Assembly (NCBI RefSeq): GCF_027579695.1
Contig: NC_083577.1
Location: 35,991,698 to 36,055,697 of the forward strand
DNA: 64,000 nucleotides
DNA from: Neoarius graeffei
Taxonomy: Eukaryota > Chordata > Actinopteri > Siluriformes > Ariidae
Direction of reading: 5' to 3'
The position numbers and the translations under genes were made by a program. This document shows, piece after piece, positions 46,943-60,217 of this stretch (positions are counted from its first letter, which is position 1; each line of letters starts with the position of its first letter). Below the pieces are notes generated by a model, which searched no databases, had not been told where the DNA came from, and saw only the letters and a list, made by a program, of their open reading frames with translations.

Positions 46943-48535
46943 AACCCCTCTGAAAAAAATTAAGAGACCACTGCAAAATTATCAGTTTCTCTGGTTTTAC
47001 TATTTAGAGGTATGTGTTTGAGGAATATGAACATTTTTGTTTTATTCCATAAACTACTGACATTTCCCCCAAATTCTACATAAAATATGGTCACTGAGAG
47101 CATTTAATTGCAGAAAATGACAACTGGTCAAAATAACAAAGATGAAGTCTTTTCACACCTTGAAAAATGCTTAGAAATCAAGATCGTATTAAATTTTAAA
47201 CACAATATTAATGTTTGAACTTAGGATGAGTTCAGAAATCAATATTTGGTGGAATAACCGTGACATTTAATCACAGCTTTCATGCATCTTGGCATGCTCT
47301 CCAATAGTCTTTCACGTTGCTCTTAGGTGACTTTATGCCACTCCTGGTGCAAAAATGATATCAGCTCAGCTTTGTTTGCTTGTGACCATCCATCTTCCTC
47401 TTGATCACATTCCAGAGGTTTTCAATGGGGTTCAGGTCTGGAGATTGGTCCGGCCATGACAGGGTCTTGATCTTCTGGTCCTCCATCCACACTTTGATTG
47501 ACCTGGCTCTGTAGCATGGAGCATTGTCCTGCTGGAAAACCCAATCCTCAGACTTTGGGAACATTGTCAGAGCAGAAGGAAGCAAGTTTTCTTCCAGGAT
47601 AACCTTGTACATGGCTTGATTCATGTGTCCTTCACAAACAAAACTCTGCCCCCTTCCAGCCTTGTTGAAGCACCCCAGATCATCACGGATCCTCCACCAA
47701 ATTTCACAATGGGTGTGAGACACTGTGGCTTGTAGGCCTTTCCAGGTCTCCATCTAACCATTAGACGACCAGGTGATGGGAAAAGCTGAAAATTAGACTC
47801 ATCAGAGAAGATGACCTTACTCCAGTCCTCCATGGTCCAAACCTCATGGTCTTTAGCAAACCTCAGCCTGGCTATTCTTTGCTTTTCATTGATGAAGGGC
47901 TTTTTGTCTCACTTTGCATGACTTCAACCCCGCCTGGGAGAGCCTGTTGCAAACAGTCCTTGCTGTGCACTTAACCCCAGCTGCCATTTGCCATTCTTTT
48001 TGTAGGTCACTTGATATCATCCTAGAGTTGTTGGGTGACATTCGAAGGAGCTGATGATCATTGCAGTCAGTTGAGAGTTGTTTTTGCCCTCTGCCAGTCT
48101 GTAACTTTGTTTTCCCCGATGTCTGCTCTTTGACCTTGTTCTTTTGAACTGCCATCTTTGACATTTTGAGGATGGAAGCAACCTGACATGCCCTGTATTC
48201 TCACTCAGATCTTTTCTTTTTAACTTTTTTGGCATGATGAATAGATATTTTTGTATTCCAATTAAATTTAAGGTAGCTACTACTAGCACTGTTTTTGCCA
48301 TCCAAACTGGTCCTATTGCAAGAGGATAGTGATGACCACAGCAGTGGTTTTTATACTTTTCCTCGTTAAATAAGATTTGGTTAGGTGATCACCTAATCAG
48401 TACCTCATTAAGTAAAATGAGGTGTGCTTGTGTTGGAATTCCAGCACAGACACTGGAATGAAATGGCTGCTATACATAGAGATTAGTGATTTAAGAAAAA
48501 AAATTCAAGTGGTCTTTTAAATTTTTCCAGAACTG
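46943..48535 (-). mobile_element. Tc1-like transposon D, fossil
   Basis: Left end CTCTGAAAAAAATTAAGAGACCACTG, split here as CTCTGAAAAAAATTAAG and AGACCACTG; right end AGTGGTCTTTTAAATTTTTC then CAGAACTG before TA. Minus-strand transposase pieces from about 48230 to 47361: [81 protein letters not shown]. At least two frame slips; the D, D and E residues are all still present. Confidence 0.8.
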
Positions 48536-49519
48536 TATCATCATACAGATCCTACATCATATTATAATGTCTACATAATGTGATTCTAATGTAAAATAAA
48601 GGTAAACATGCAGTGATCAAGGGTGAAAGAACACAAATTTATTTTCAAATTCTATAATTTATCCTAGTTTACAAAAATTAATTAGTCTAACCAATTCTGT
48701 GTACATTTAAATGGCGAATATTATCTGCTTACAATTTAGTATATTCAGAACACTGCAACTGAGACCTTATTTCTAATATCTTCACAGTAATATTTCAGTT
48801 AACATATTTTCTTTATGTAAGTAATGACATTTGTGATTACCAAATTTTTAATATATAAAACTATGAAAAATATTTTGCTTTTTCAAAATGTCTGATTTAA
48901 AAATTTCCTAAAATGAAATTAAAATATAAGCTAATCACTCATTAATTATATAAATAAAAATAAAAAATAAAAATCACAGAAATCCCAAAATGTCAAAAGG
49001 CACAACTCCTCTAATCACTTAACATAACTGTCAGGTTTCGTGAAAAAAAAAATTCTTTATAGTTTTTGAGTTATGCCCCCAGAAACTAAAATGTTTACAG
49101 ACAGACAGATGGATAGAGCGAGAGCTCTATCCCTCCGCATTATATGCCAGGGGGATAATAACATGTCAGGCAGTTCAAACGCAGCTCTGCATTTGAACGC
49201 ATCATTGAAGTTTGCCCTCTCCTTTCTTCAAAGACTAGAAGGACGTTTAGTCACCTCCATACCGCAGATAAGGAGGCAACTATCTCACTCATGGACTTCA
49301 CTAAATAAATAAATATTATGCATATGCAACTGGTCTGGCTGGGAGCAGTGTGTGTGTGTGGGAGGGGGCAGCAAATTCATGGGGTGGCCGTGTCCCCCTG
49401 GCCCCCTCTTGGTGGCGCCATTGAGTTTGTTCCACCAGTCAGGGGTAAAACAGTGATGGCAATAAATACTCTTTTGCCAGCAGAAAGCAGTCCATATGGA
49501 GATCGAGTCTGATGCCAGT
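48536..49519. other. region 3' of slc10a2, AT-rich
   Basis: Downstream of the slc10a2 stop (which reads leftward). TTTATT around 48650 would be an AATAAA on the minus strand, but far from the stop. ACAGACAGATGGATAGAGCG near 49100 looks like the end of a dispersed repeat. Confidence 0.4.
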
Positions 49520-50765
49520 TCACAGATGAGTGACTGTTCCCTTGCCTTCAGTGTTCCCATTCTCACCACTCTGAAATCCTCCATTGCTCAAAGCATACTC
49601 CTGCTTGTCTTTACAAGGAGCAGTGTCAGCAGCTCCATCAGCCCTCTCGCTATCCTCCTCAGGCAAGTTTCCCCTGTAGTATTTCTTGTACAGCCGGTAA
49701 CCTAAAACAGGAGACTTGCATCACAAAGTTGTCAACTTGAACATGAAATGTACCTATTTTCACTACCTATTTTATATTTGTCATAATTTCAAATATAGTT
49801 TGTCAGTTATTATAGTGAATTGAATAAATGGCAGAAGTGCTCATAAGAATTACTTAATGTGTGGTAATGTTCTGATTATTGTCTAACACAGAGTACTGCT
49901 GGATTTTAGTTAAGAAAAAAAATCTGAAAACATTCCTTGTCTAAGTTTATTTATATTTAAATAACTCAGGGGTTATTTAGTGTAGCCAATCCACATGTTT
50001 CTGGGAGAAGAGCGGAAGCTCGAGAACCCAGAAGAAACAGTCATGAACACAGGGAGAACATGAGAAACTCCACACAGCCAGTAACCCGATCTCAGGATCA
50101 AAATGAACCCCTCCACCACTGTTCCACCTGTCTGTTTATCAGTACAAAATATTTTTATTGTTTTATTTTGTACTCAAGAAATCAGTAAGAGATATGCTAT
50201 TTAAGCTAATCGAAATGTCAACATTGAGACAAATGATAAAGTGGCCAAGTGATCACATTTGTATTTTTATCCCATCTACAGTGCCTTGCAAAAGTATTAA
50301 TACCCCTTGAACTTTGTCACATTTTTCCACCTTACAACCACTAACTTAAAAGTTTTTTATTGAGATTTTATGTGATAGACCAACACAGAGTAGCACATAA
50401 TTGTGAAGTGAAACGAAAATGATAAATGGTCTTCAAAATTTTAAACAAATAAAAATCTGAAAAATGTGATGTGCATTAGTATTCAGCCCCCCTGCGTCAA
50501 TACTTTGTAGAGCCACCTTTTGCTGCAATTACAGCTGCAAGTCTTTTGTGGTATGTCTCTACCAGCTTTGCACATCTAGACACTGAAACTTTTGCCCATT
50601 CTTCTTTGCAAAATAGCTCAAGCTCAGCCAGATTGGATGGAGAGCGTCTGTGAACAGCAATTTTCAAGTCTTGCCATAGATGCTCAGTGGGATTTAGGTC
50701 TGGACTTTGACTGGGCCATTCTTTATATATATATATATATATATATTTTTTATTTTTATTTATTT

Positions 50766-50796
<31 letters not shown>

Positions 50797-53002
50797 GGCT
50801 TTTTTCACCTTTATTTGGATAGGACAGTGTAGAGACAGGAAACAAGCAGGAGAGAGAGAGACGGGGAGGGACCGGGAAACGACCCCGGGCCAGAACCGAA
50901 CCCGGGTCCCCGGACCATGGCACGGCGCCCCAACCACCTGAGCCACGACGCCCCCGACTGGGCCATTCTAACACATGAATATTCTTTGATCTAAACCATT
51001 CCATTGTAGCTCTGGCTGTATGTTTAGGGTCATTGTCTTGCTGGAAGGTGAATCTCCTTCCCAGTCTCAAGTCTTTTGCAGCCTCCAACAGGTTTTCTTC
51101 CAGGATTGCCCTGTATTTAGCTCCATCCATCTTCCCATCAACTCTGACCAGCTTCCCTGTCCCTGCTGAAGAAAAGCATCCCCATAGCATGATGCTGCCA
51201 CCACCATGTTTCACAGTGGGGATGGTGTGTGCAGGGTGATGAGCAGTGTTAGTTTTCTGCCACATATAGCCCTTTGCATTTAGGCCAAAAAGTTCAACTT
51301 TGATCTTATCTGACCAAAGCACCTTCTTCCACATGTTTGCTGTGTCCCCTACATGGCTTCTTATGCCTGTCTTTCAACAATGGCTTTCTTCTTGCCACTC
51401 TTCCAAAATGGCCAGATTTGTGGAGTGTACGACTTATAGTTGTCCTGTGCACAGATTCTCCCACCTGAGCTGTGGATTTCTGCAGCTCCTCCAGAGTGAT
51501 CATGGGCCTCTTGGCTGCTTCTCTGACCAGTGCTCTCCTTGCTCGCTCTGTCAGTTTAGGTGGACGGCCATGTCTTGGTAGGTTTGCAGTTGTGCCATAC
51601 TTTTTTCCATTTTTGAATGATGGATTGAACAGTGCTTCTTGAGATGTTCAGAGCTTGGGATATTTTTTTTATAACCTAACCCTGCTTTAAACTTCTCCAG
51701 AACTTTATCCCTGACCTGTCTGGTGAGTTCTTTGGTCTTCATGATGCTGTTTGTTCTTCAGTGTTCTCTAACAAACCACTGAGGCCTTCACAGAACAAGT
51801 GTATTTATGCTGAGAGTAAATTACACACAGTAGGACTCTATTAACTAATTAGATGACTTCTGAAGGCAATTGATTGCACTGGATTGTATTTAGAGGTATC
51901 AGAGTACAGGGGGCTGAATACTAATGCACACCACATTTTTCAGATTTTTATTTGTTTAAAATTTTGAAGACTATTTATCATTTTCGTTTCACTTCACAAT
52001 TATGTGCTACTCTGTGTTGGTCTATCACATAAAATCTCAATAAAAAACTTTTAAGTTCGTGGTTGTAAGGTGGAAAAATGTGAAAAAGTTCAAGGGGTAT
52101 GAATACTTTTGCAAGGCACTGTATGTGATCACATTTCTATTTTATCCTATAGCTTAGTTGTGATAACTTACCTCCAATTGCTAGCATGGCCACAAAAAGC
52201 TGGAAGATGCTGTAGATTAAAGGGAACGAGAACATGACCTCCAGCTCCTCAGGAGCGAAGGACAACTGAACAATCGTGCTGCACAGCTGTGAGTTCTGGA
52301 AGCCAGTCTCCATTGCAATAGTGCGACATCTGAAACCAACACATGAATATTTATGAAACTGAACCATTTTTGAGCCATCTGAAATTTGTCATATATTTCT
52401 TTTGCTAAAAAAAAATCAAAATAAAACACTGCCGAAAACATCCATTAAACTGCACATTCATGATATAAGCATTTAATCCTTGCTGTAATACTTTACAGTG
52501 GCTCAAAAATAATCACTAAATAAGAACCAAAGAAATACAAGGATACGCTGTAATACCTGTACCAGGGCTGCCCCACAAATCGAGCCAGCAGAAAGCCCAG
52601 GCCAAAGCCGACTAGTGGGTAGAATGCTCCAATTATCCACAGAGCAGGAGAAATTGTCCATGAGGACTGGTACAGCACACCACCCACCACAGCAAGGACG
52701 ATAATCAGAAAGATGCCCACAGTAGAGCCAACCTACAGAAGAAAATATATAGAGTGTATCAATAAACAAAAAAACATACATATACCATTTTTCAGTTAAT
52801 GAATCTGTGCAATGTAATTCTGAGAGCAATGAAAAGCAATCACTGCTAATCAGGACTTACCTTCAGGATCTTTTTTGCCACCATGGGCCAGCGGTGTTTG
52901 ACATAGATTCCTAAAGTGACAGGCACGAGCAGGCTCACCAGTGTAATGCCTTAACATGAAACAACATCTAGTGTGAGATGACTGCTACTCAGGTTTACCA
53001 AT

Positions 53003-53083
<81 letters not shown>

Positions 53084-55064
53084 GGATGGATGGATGGATG
53101 GATGGATAGATAGATAGATAGATAGATAGACTTGTAACATCTGAAATCATTTAAATCCTGAAGCAAAGTCTGAACACCAACCGTGTCTTTGATGATTGAC
53201 AACATTAAAGATACAAGGATTTTTTAATTTTTTTGGTTCAATTTTGTCCTTCAAGTTTCAGTTCAACCTAGTTGGAGAAAAAAGATTCTTAACAAGTGAC
53301 TTTTTAAATTTGTTGAATATATAGAGGATAGGGCGGCACGGTGGTGTAGTGGTTAGCGCTGTCGCCTCACAGCAAGAAGGTCCGGGTTCGAGCCCCGTGG
53401 CCGGCGAGGGCCTTTCTGTGTGGAGTTTGCATGTTCTCCCCGTGTCCGCGTGGGTTTCCTCCGGGTGCTCCGGTTTCCCCCACAGTCCAAAGACATGCAG
53501 GTTAGGTTAACTGGTGACTCTAAATTGACCGTAGGTGTGAATGTGAGTGTGAATGGTTGTCTGTGTCTATGTGTCAGCCCTGTGATGACCTGGCGACTTA
53601 TCCAGGGTGTACCCCGCCTTTCGCCCGTAGTCAGCTGGAATAGGCTCCAGCTTGCCTGCGACCCTGTAGAACAGGATAAAGCAGCTAGAGATAATGAGAT
53701 GGGATGAGATATAGAGGCTATTACACAGTTGTGGGGAGATATGAAGTTTATCTTCAAGTAGTGAATACATTCACAAGTGAGCGAAGCAAATGAGTGAAAA
53801 TATTTTCAACACGAGAAGATAAATTTCATATCTTTGCGCCATCGTGTAATGTTCTTTATATTATGTGGACACATCCACAAAAAAAAACACAAGTTCATCA
53901 AAAGAATTTTAATTCTGAACCGGTTCGCCATTTTGACAATGCATGTCTAGCCAGCAGGAAAACACTGGGAGTGACATCATCAGAGTGAAATATTGGGAAT
54001 TATTATACATACAGGACACTTTTTCGATGGAACAAAAGCATGTATTCTATTCCCTTCGGGTGGGTTTCATTCATTTGGTTTGATAGTATGCAGAATTAAT
54101 AATTCTTAATTTTCTTGAGGGAACCCTCCCAAAGGGGTCAATAAAGTTTTATCTAATCTAATCTAATCTAATCTAATCTAATCTAATCTAATCTAATCTA
54201 TTGTTAGCATATCGCTTATCCTACATGTATTACGTCACTCTACCTGATGGAGAATGAGCACTGAATATGGTTTACGAAATTGCATGGTTGTCAAGACAAC
54301 ATGACATCACATTTTGGAACTGATGTGAATATCAAGTGAGAAAATTTTCTGCTGTGCATGTGCAGAAGCATTTCTTTGTTTGCCAGGAAATAGAAAGACA
54401 TGTTGAACACCCGAAAAGCTCCCAAAGCTTCATTAGATATTCTTCACACATATTTCCAAGAGAAAAACATACCAACGGACATCAAAAAACTGGAAAAGAG
54501 AGTGTGAGGAAAATTCTAAAGGGTTCACAAACTTTCAAGCACCACTGTATGTCATGGTTTTGGTTGTCCATGTCCCAGATGTAGCGCGTATGAAAAATAC
54601 GAGTGGTGCATTTCCCAGTAAAACGCTCATGTCCATATAATATGAAATAATAGTGTCCCCACAATTTTCAAATATTTCTCTAAATAAGAATGTTAATCTA
54701 GGATCTTTTTTCTTTTGTATTTAACTACATACTGATCTGACTGATCCGCCCCTACATGCCAGCCAGATCCCTACACTCTGCTACTACTGGTTGCCTGGCC
54801 CATCCTCCTCTCTGCTGCTGCCCAGCCCGCTCAAGCCTGCTGTCTGTCCTGGCTCCCTGTTGGTGGAATGACCTTCCCATTGAGATCAAAACTGCCGACT
54901 CCCTGACCACCTTCAAGCGCAGACTGAAGACCCACCTCTTCAGCCTGCACCTCTCCCCTGCTTCCCTGCCCACTCTGTAACCAGGGGCGCAGATAGGATT
55001 TTTGAACTGGGGGGGACTGAGCTGTCAGCAAATTATTCCATTTTGTGTATGCATGTATGTGTGC

Positions 55065-55148
<84 letters not shown>

Positions 55149-56337
55149 TACTGTTCAAAAGTTTGGGGTCACTTTGAAATGTCCTTATTTTTGAAAGAAA
55201 AGCACTGTTCTTTTCAATGAAGATCACTTTAAACTAATCAGAAATCCACTCTATACATTGCTAATGTGGTAAATGACTATTCTAGCTGCAAATGTCTGGT
55301 TTTTGGTGCAATATCTCCATAGGTGTATAGAGGCCCATTTCCAGCAACTCTCACTCCAGTGTTCTAATGGTACAATGTGTTTGCTCATTGCCTCAGAAGG
55401 CTAATGGAGGATTAGAAAACCCTTGTACAATCATGTTAGCACAGCTGAAAACAGTTGAGCTCTTTAGAGAAGCTATAAAACTGACCTTCCTTTGAGCAGA
55501 TTGAGTTTCTGGAGCATCACATTTGTGGGGTCGATTAAATGCTCAAAATGGCCAGAAAAATGTCTCGACTATATTTTCTATTCATTTGACAACTTGTGGT
55601 GGTAAATAAAAGTGTGACTTTTCATGGAAAACACAAAATTGTCTGGGTGACCCCAAACTTTTGAACGGTAGTGTGTATACATGTTATTTCACCTCCCTCA
55701 CTGCCATCACCAGGAACTACCTGCAGGCCAGGACAATGATAACATTTTAACATAGCCTATGGAAATCCAAAGTTTACACATTATCATCACGCACAGAAAT
55801 TGCAAAACTGCAAAACTAGTTTTAAAACCGCTAAGTTCCAACTGTTAAACATAGCGAGAGGCTGGGCTACGTGTGTGTGTGTAAAGTGTAAACCAGTGCA
55901 TCCTGACTTTCTAACTATGCCTGTGTGTTGCGTGAGCGGCAGTCAGTCAACAACTCTTCGCAAAGTTTCCTTATGAAACAATATGCTCGCTGAAATTATG
56001 GCAGGGAACGCCAGATTAAGGCAAGGCAAGGCAAGGCAAGTTTATTTATATAGCACATTTCATACACAATGGCAGTTCAATGTGCTTTACAGAAGTAAAA
56101 ACAAAAACAGTATACAATGGAGAAATAAAATTACATAAAATAATTTTATTTTTATTCTAAAACAATTAATTAAAAGAATTAAAAGAAAATAATAAGAATT
56201 AAACAATAGTAGAAATAAAATAATAAAATAAAGTAGAAATAGGAGGAGGAGAAAAAAAGGAAACGAGCAGACTAGAATAAAGAATAAAATAGAATAGAGT
56301 TAAAATTAAAGTAAATTTAAAACATGCAGAGAAAGTA

Positions 56338-56401
<64 letters not shown>

Positions 56402-59400
56402 ACAATATTAATTATTTAACAGAAAGCATCTGAAAACAGCTTGGTCTTTAGTCTAGATTTGAAGCTGCCAACAGCAGGAGCATTTTTTAATGTCCTCTGG
56501 CAGTTGGTTCCATAGCTGTACTGCATAGTAGCTAAAAGCTGCTTCACCATACTTTGTTTTAACAACTGGTTTTAATAGTAGATTTTTCTGTTTTGATCTG
56601 GTAGATCTGATTGAGTTAGGCCGCTGCAACATATCAGAGAGGTAATTGGGCCCTGTACCATTTAGAGATTTGTACACCAGCAGCAATACTTTAAAGTCAA
56701 TTCTGTAGCTTACTGGAAGCCAGTGAAGGGACCTTAGAATTGGAGTAATGTGCTCTGTTCTTTTAGTTCGTGTGAGAACCCTCGCCGCTGCATTTTGAAC
56801 CAGCTGAAGTCGTTTGATGGTCTTTTTTGGCAGGCCTGTGAAAAGGCCATTGCAGTAATCAACCCTACTAGAGATGAAGGCATGTATTAGTTTTTCCAGA
56901 TCATTTTTTGACATAAGTCCTCTTAGTTTGGAAATGTTTTTTAGGTGATAAAATGCCGTTTTAGTGATTGCTTTCATGTGACTATCAAAGTTTAGCTCGC
57001 TGTCAATGAAAACACCAAGATTTTTAACCATTTCTTTAGTTTTCATCCCTTTTGTGTCAAGAATAGTGGTAATCTTGAGTCTTTCATCTTTTTTTCCAAA
57101 TAGAATTACTTCTGTTTTATCTGTGTTCAGCTGAAGAAAATTTTGTGACATCCAGCTATTGATTTGATCAGATTAATTTGATTTGATTAGATTAAACATT
57201 AAAACTGCCTTCTGAGCACTGTATCTACAGGCTACCACCGAAAGAAGGAGGCTACCAGAAAGGCATCCCTACTCCGTACGATTTTACTTTCACTACGACA
57301 TTACTTTGAACAGACTTTCAAAAAATTGCAAGGTGATATGATAAAGTAAGGCACAGTTTACTTACAGTCATTTTTTTTTTTGAAAAAATGATGCAATCGT
57401 TTTCTGCCTTTTGGCACCCTTCATCATGCCGTGTTGGGGTCCTGAACTAGGAGGCGCTGTCCCCGATATGCCTGTCAAACTTGTTGTGGGTAACCATAGC
57501 AACCAAGCTCGAGCTCGCAACCTGTGCAGTCTGAATCCCCCCCATCCCCCCCTCTATCTGCGCCCGTGTCTGTAACCATCTATCAGTCTAGACCACGGGC
57601 GCAGATAGAGGGGGGGACGGGGGGGATTCGTCCCACCCAGATTTAAATTCACCTCGTTCGGTCCCCCCCACTTATAGGGAGGAAAAAACGTCTATGCTGT
57701 CTTTCTTTGCATAAGGCAAACCTCACGGAAAAATCAAAAGACTAATTACCGTTCGGTTTATTGAGGTGCACAGCAGTACAGACGTAGTTGCAACTGCACA
57801 GACTGCACAGGTTGCGAGCTCGAGCTTGGTTGCTATGGTTACCCACAACAAGTTTGACAGGCATATCGGGGACAGCGCCTCCTAGTTCAGGACCCCAACA
57901 CGGCATGATGAAGGGTGCCAAAAGGCAGAAAACGATTGCATCATTTTTTCAAAAAAAAAAAGACTGTAAGTAAACTGTGCCTTACTTTATCATATCACCT
58001 TGCAATTTTTTGAAAGTCTGTTCAAAGTAATGTCGTAGTGAAAGTAAAATCGTACGGAGTAGGGATGCCTTTCTGGTAGCCTCCTTCTTTCGGTGGTAGC
58101 CTGTAGATACAGTGCTCAGAAGGCAGTTTTAATGTTTAATCTAATCAAATCAAATTAATCTGATCAAATCAATAGCTGGATGTCACAAAATTTTCTTCAG
58201 CTGAACACAGATAAAACAGAAGTAATTCTATTTGGAAAAAAAGATGAAAGACTCAAGATTACCACTATTCTTGACACAAAAGGGATGAAAACTAAAGAAA
58301 TGGTTAAAAATCTTGGTGTTTTCATTGACAGCGAGCTAAACTTTGATAGTCACATGAAAGCAATCACTAAAACGGCATTTTATCACCTAAAAAACATTTC
58401 CAAACTAAGAGGACTTATGTCAAAAAATGATCTGGAAAAACTAATACATGCCTTCATCTCTAGTAGGGTTGATTACTGCAATGGCCTTTTCACAGGCCTG
58501 CCAAAAAAGACCATCAAACGACTTCAGCTGGTTCAAAATGCAGCGGCGAGGGTTCTCACACGAACTAAAAGAACAGAGCACATTACTCCAATTCTAAGGT
58601 CCCTTCACTGGCTTCCAGTAAGCTACAGAATTGACTTTAAAGTATTGCTGCTGGTGTACAAATCTCTAAATGGTACAGGGCCCAATTACCTCTCCGATAT
58701 GTTGCAGCGGCCTAACTCAATCAGATCTACCAGATCAAAACAGAAAAATCTACTATTAAAACCAGTTGTTAAAACAAAGTGTGGTGAAGCAGCTTTTAGC
58801 TACTATGCAGTACAGCTATGGAACCAACTGCCAGAGGACATTAAAAATGCTCCTGCTGTTGGCAGCTTCAAATCTAGGTTAAAGACCAAGCTGTTTTCAG
58901 ATGCTTTCTGTTAAATAATTAATATTGTCTTTTTTTAAATATAATTTTTACTTTCTCTGCATGTTTTAAATTTACTTTAATTTTAACTCTATTCTATTTT
59001 ATTCTTTATTCTAGTCTGCTCGTTTCCTTTTTTTCTCCTCCTCCTATTTCTACTTTATTTTATTATTTTATTTCTACTATTGTTTAATTCTTATTATTTT
59101 CTTTTAATTCTTTTAATTAATTGTTTTAGAATAAAAATAAAATTATTTTATGTAATTTTATTTCTCCATTGTATACTGTTTTTGTTTTTACTTCTGTAAA
59201 GCACATTGAACTGCCATTGTGTATGAAATGTGCTATATAAATAAACTTGCCTTGCCTTGCCTTGCCTTGCCTTAATCTGGCGTTCCCTGCCATAATTTCA
59301 GCGAGCATATTGTTTCATAAGGAAACTTTGCGAAGAGTTGTTGACTGACTGCCGCTCACGCAACACACAGGCATAGTTAGAAAGTCAGGATGCACTGGTT

Positions 59401-60142
59401 TACACTTTACACACACACACGTAGCCCAGCCTCTCGCTATGTTTAACAGTTGGAACGTAGCGGTTTTAAAACTAGTTTTGCAGTTTTGCAATTTCTGTGC
59501 GTGATGATAATGTGTAAACTTTGGATTTCCATAGGCTATGTTAAAATGTTATCATTGTCCTGGCCTGCAGGTAGTTCCTGGTGATGGCAGTGAGGGAGGT
59601 GAAATAACATGTATACACACTACCGTTCAAAAGTTTGGGGTCACCCAGACAATTTTGTGTTTTCCATGAAAAGTCACAGTTTTATTTACCACCATAAGTT
59701 GTAAAATGAATAGAAAATATAGTCGAGACATTTTTCTGGCCATTTTGAGCATTTAATCGACCCCACAAATGTGATGCTCCAGAAACTCAATCTGCTCAAA
59801 GGAAGGTCAGTTTTATAGCTTCTCTAAAGAGCTCAACTGTTTTCAGCTGTGCTAACATGATTGTACAAGGGTTTTCTAATCCTCCATTAGCCTTCTGAGG
59901 CAATGAGCAAACACATTGTACCATTAGAACACTGGAGTGAGAGTTGCTGGAAATGGGCCTCTATACACCTATGGAGATATTGCACCAAAAACCAGACATT
60001 TGCAGCTAGAATAGTCATTTACCACATTAGCAATGTATAGAGTGGATTTCTGATTAGTTTAAAGTGATCTTCATTGAAAAGAACAGTGATTTTCTTTCAA
60101 AAATAAGGACATTTCAAAGTGACCCCAAACTTTTGAACGGTA

Positions 60143-60217
<75 letters not shown>

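Larger units (their letters stand above)
50279..52121 (-). mobile_element. Tc1-like transposon E, fossil with SINE
   Basis: TA-flanked; ends CAGTGCCTTGCAAAAGTATT and inverse; about 200-bp arms. Lies antisense-free, i.e. same strand as slc10a2, in its last intron. Confidence 0.88.
54982..57568 (-). mobile_element. composite hAT element, left copy
   Basis: Ends CAGGGGCGCAGATAGG and CTATCTGCGCCCGTG; exact 8-bp duplication TCTGTAAC (54974-54981, 57569-57576). Carries a Tc1-type MITE (55148-55673) and an L2 fragment (about 56020-57165), in the same places as the right copy. Lacks about 170 bases near the inner end that the right copy has; has an extra (TA)n at 56343. Oriented with the transposase-side end at 57568. 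Confidence 0.82.

Noticed and set aside
58180-58914. host gene encoding a 244-aa protein
   Set aside because: It is the C-terminal part of an L2-clade reverse transcriptase, duplicated in the left hAT and ending in the LINE's (CTTGC)n tail.
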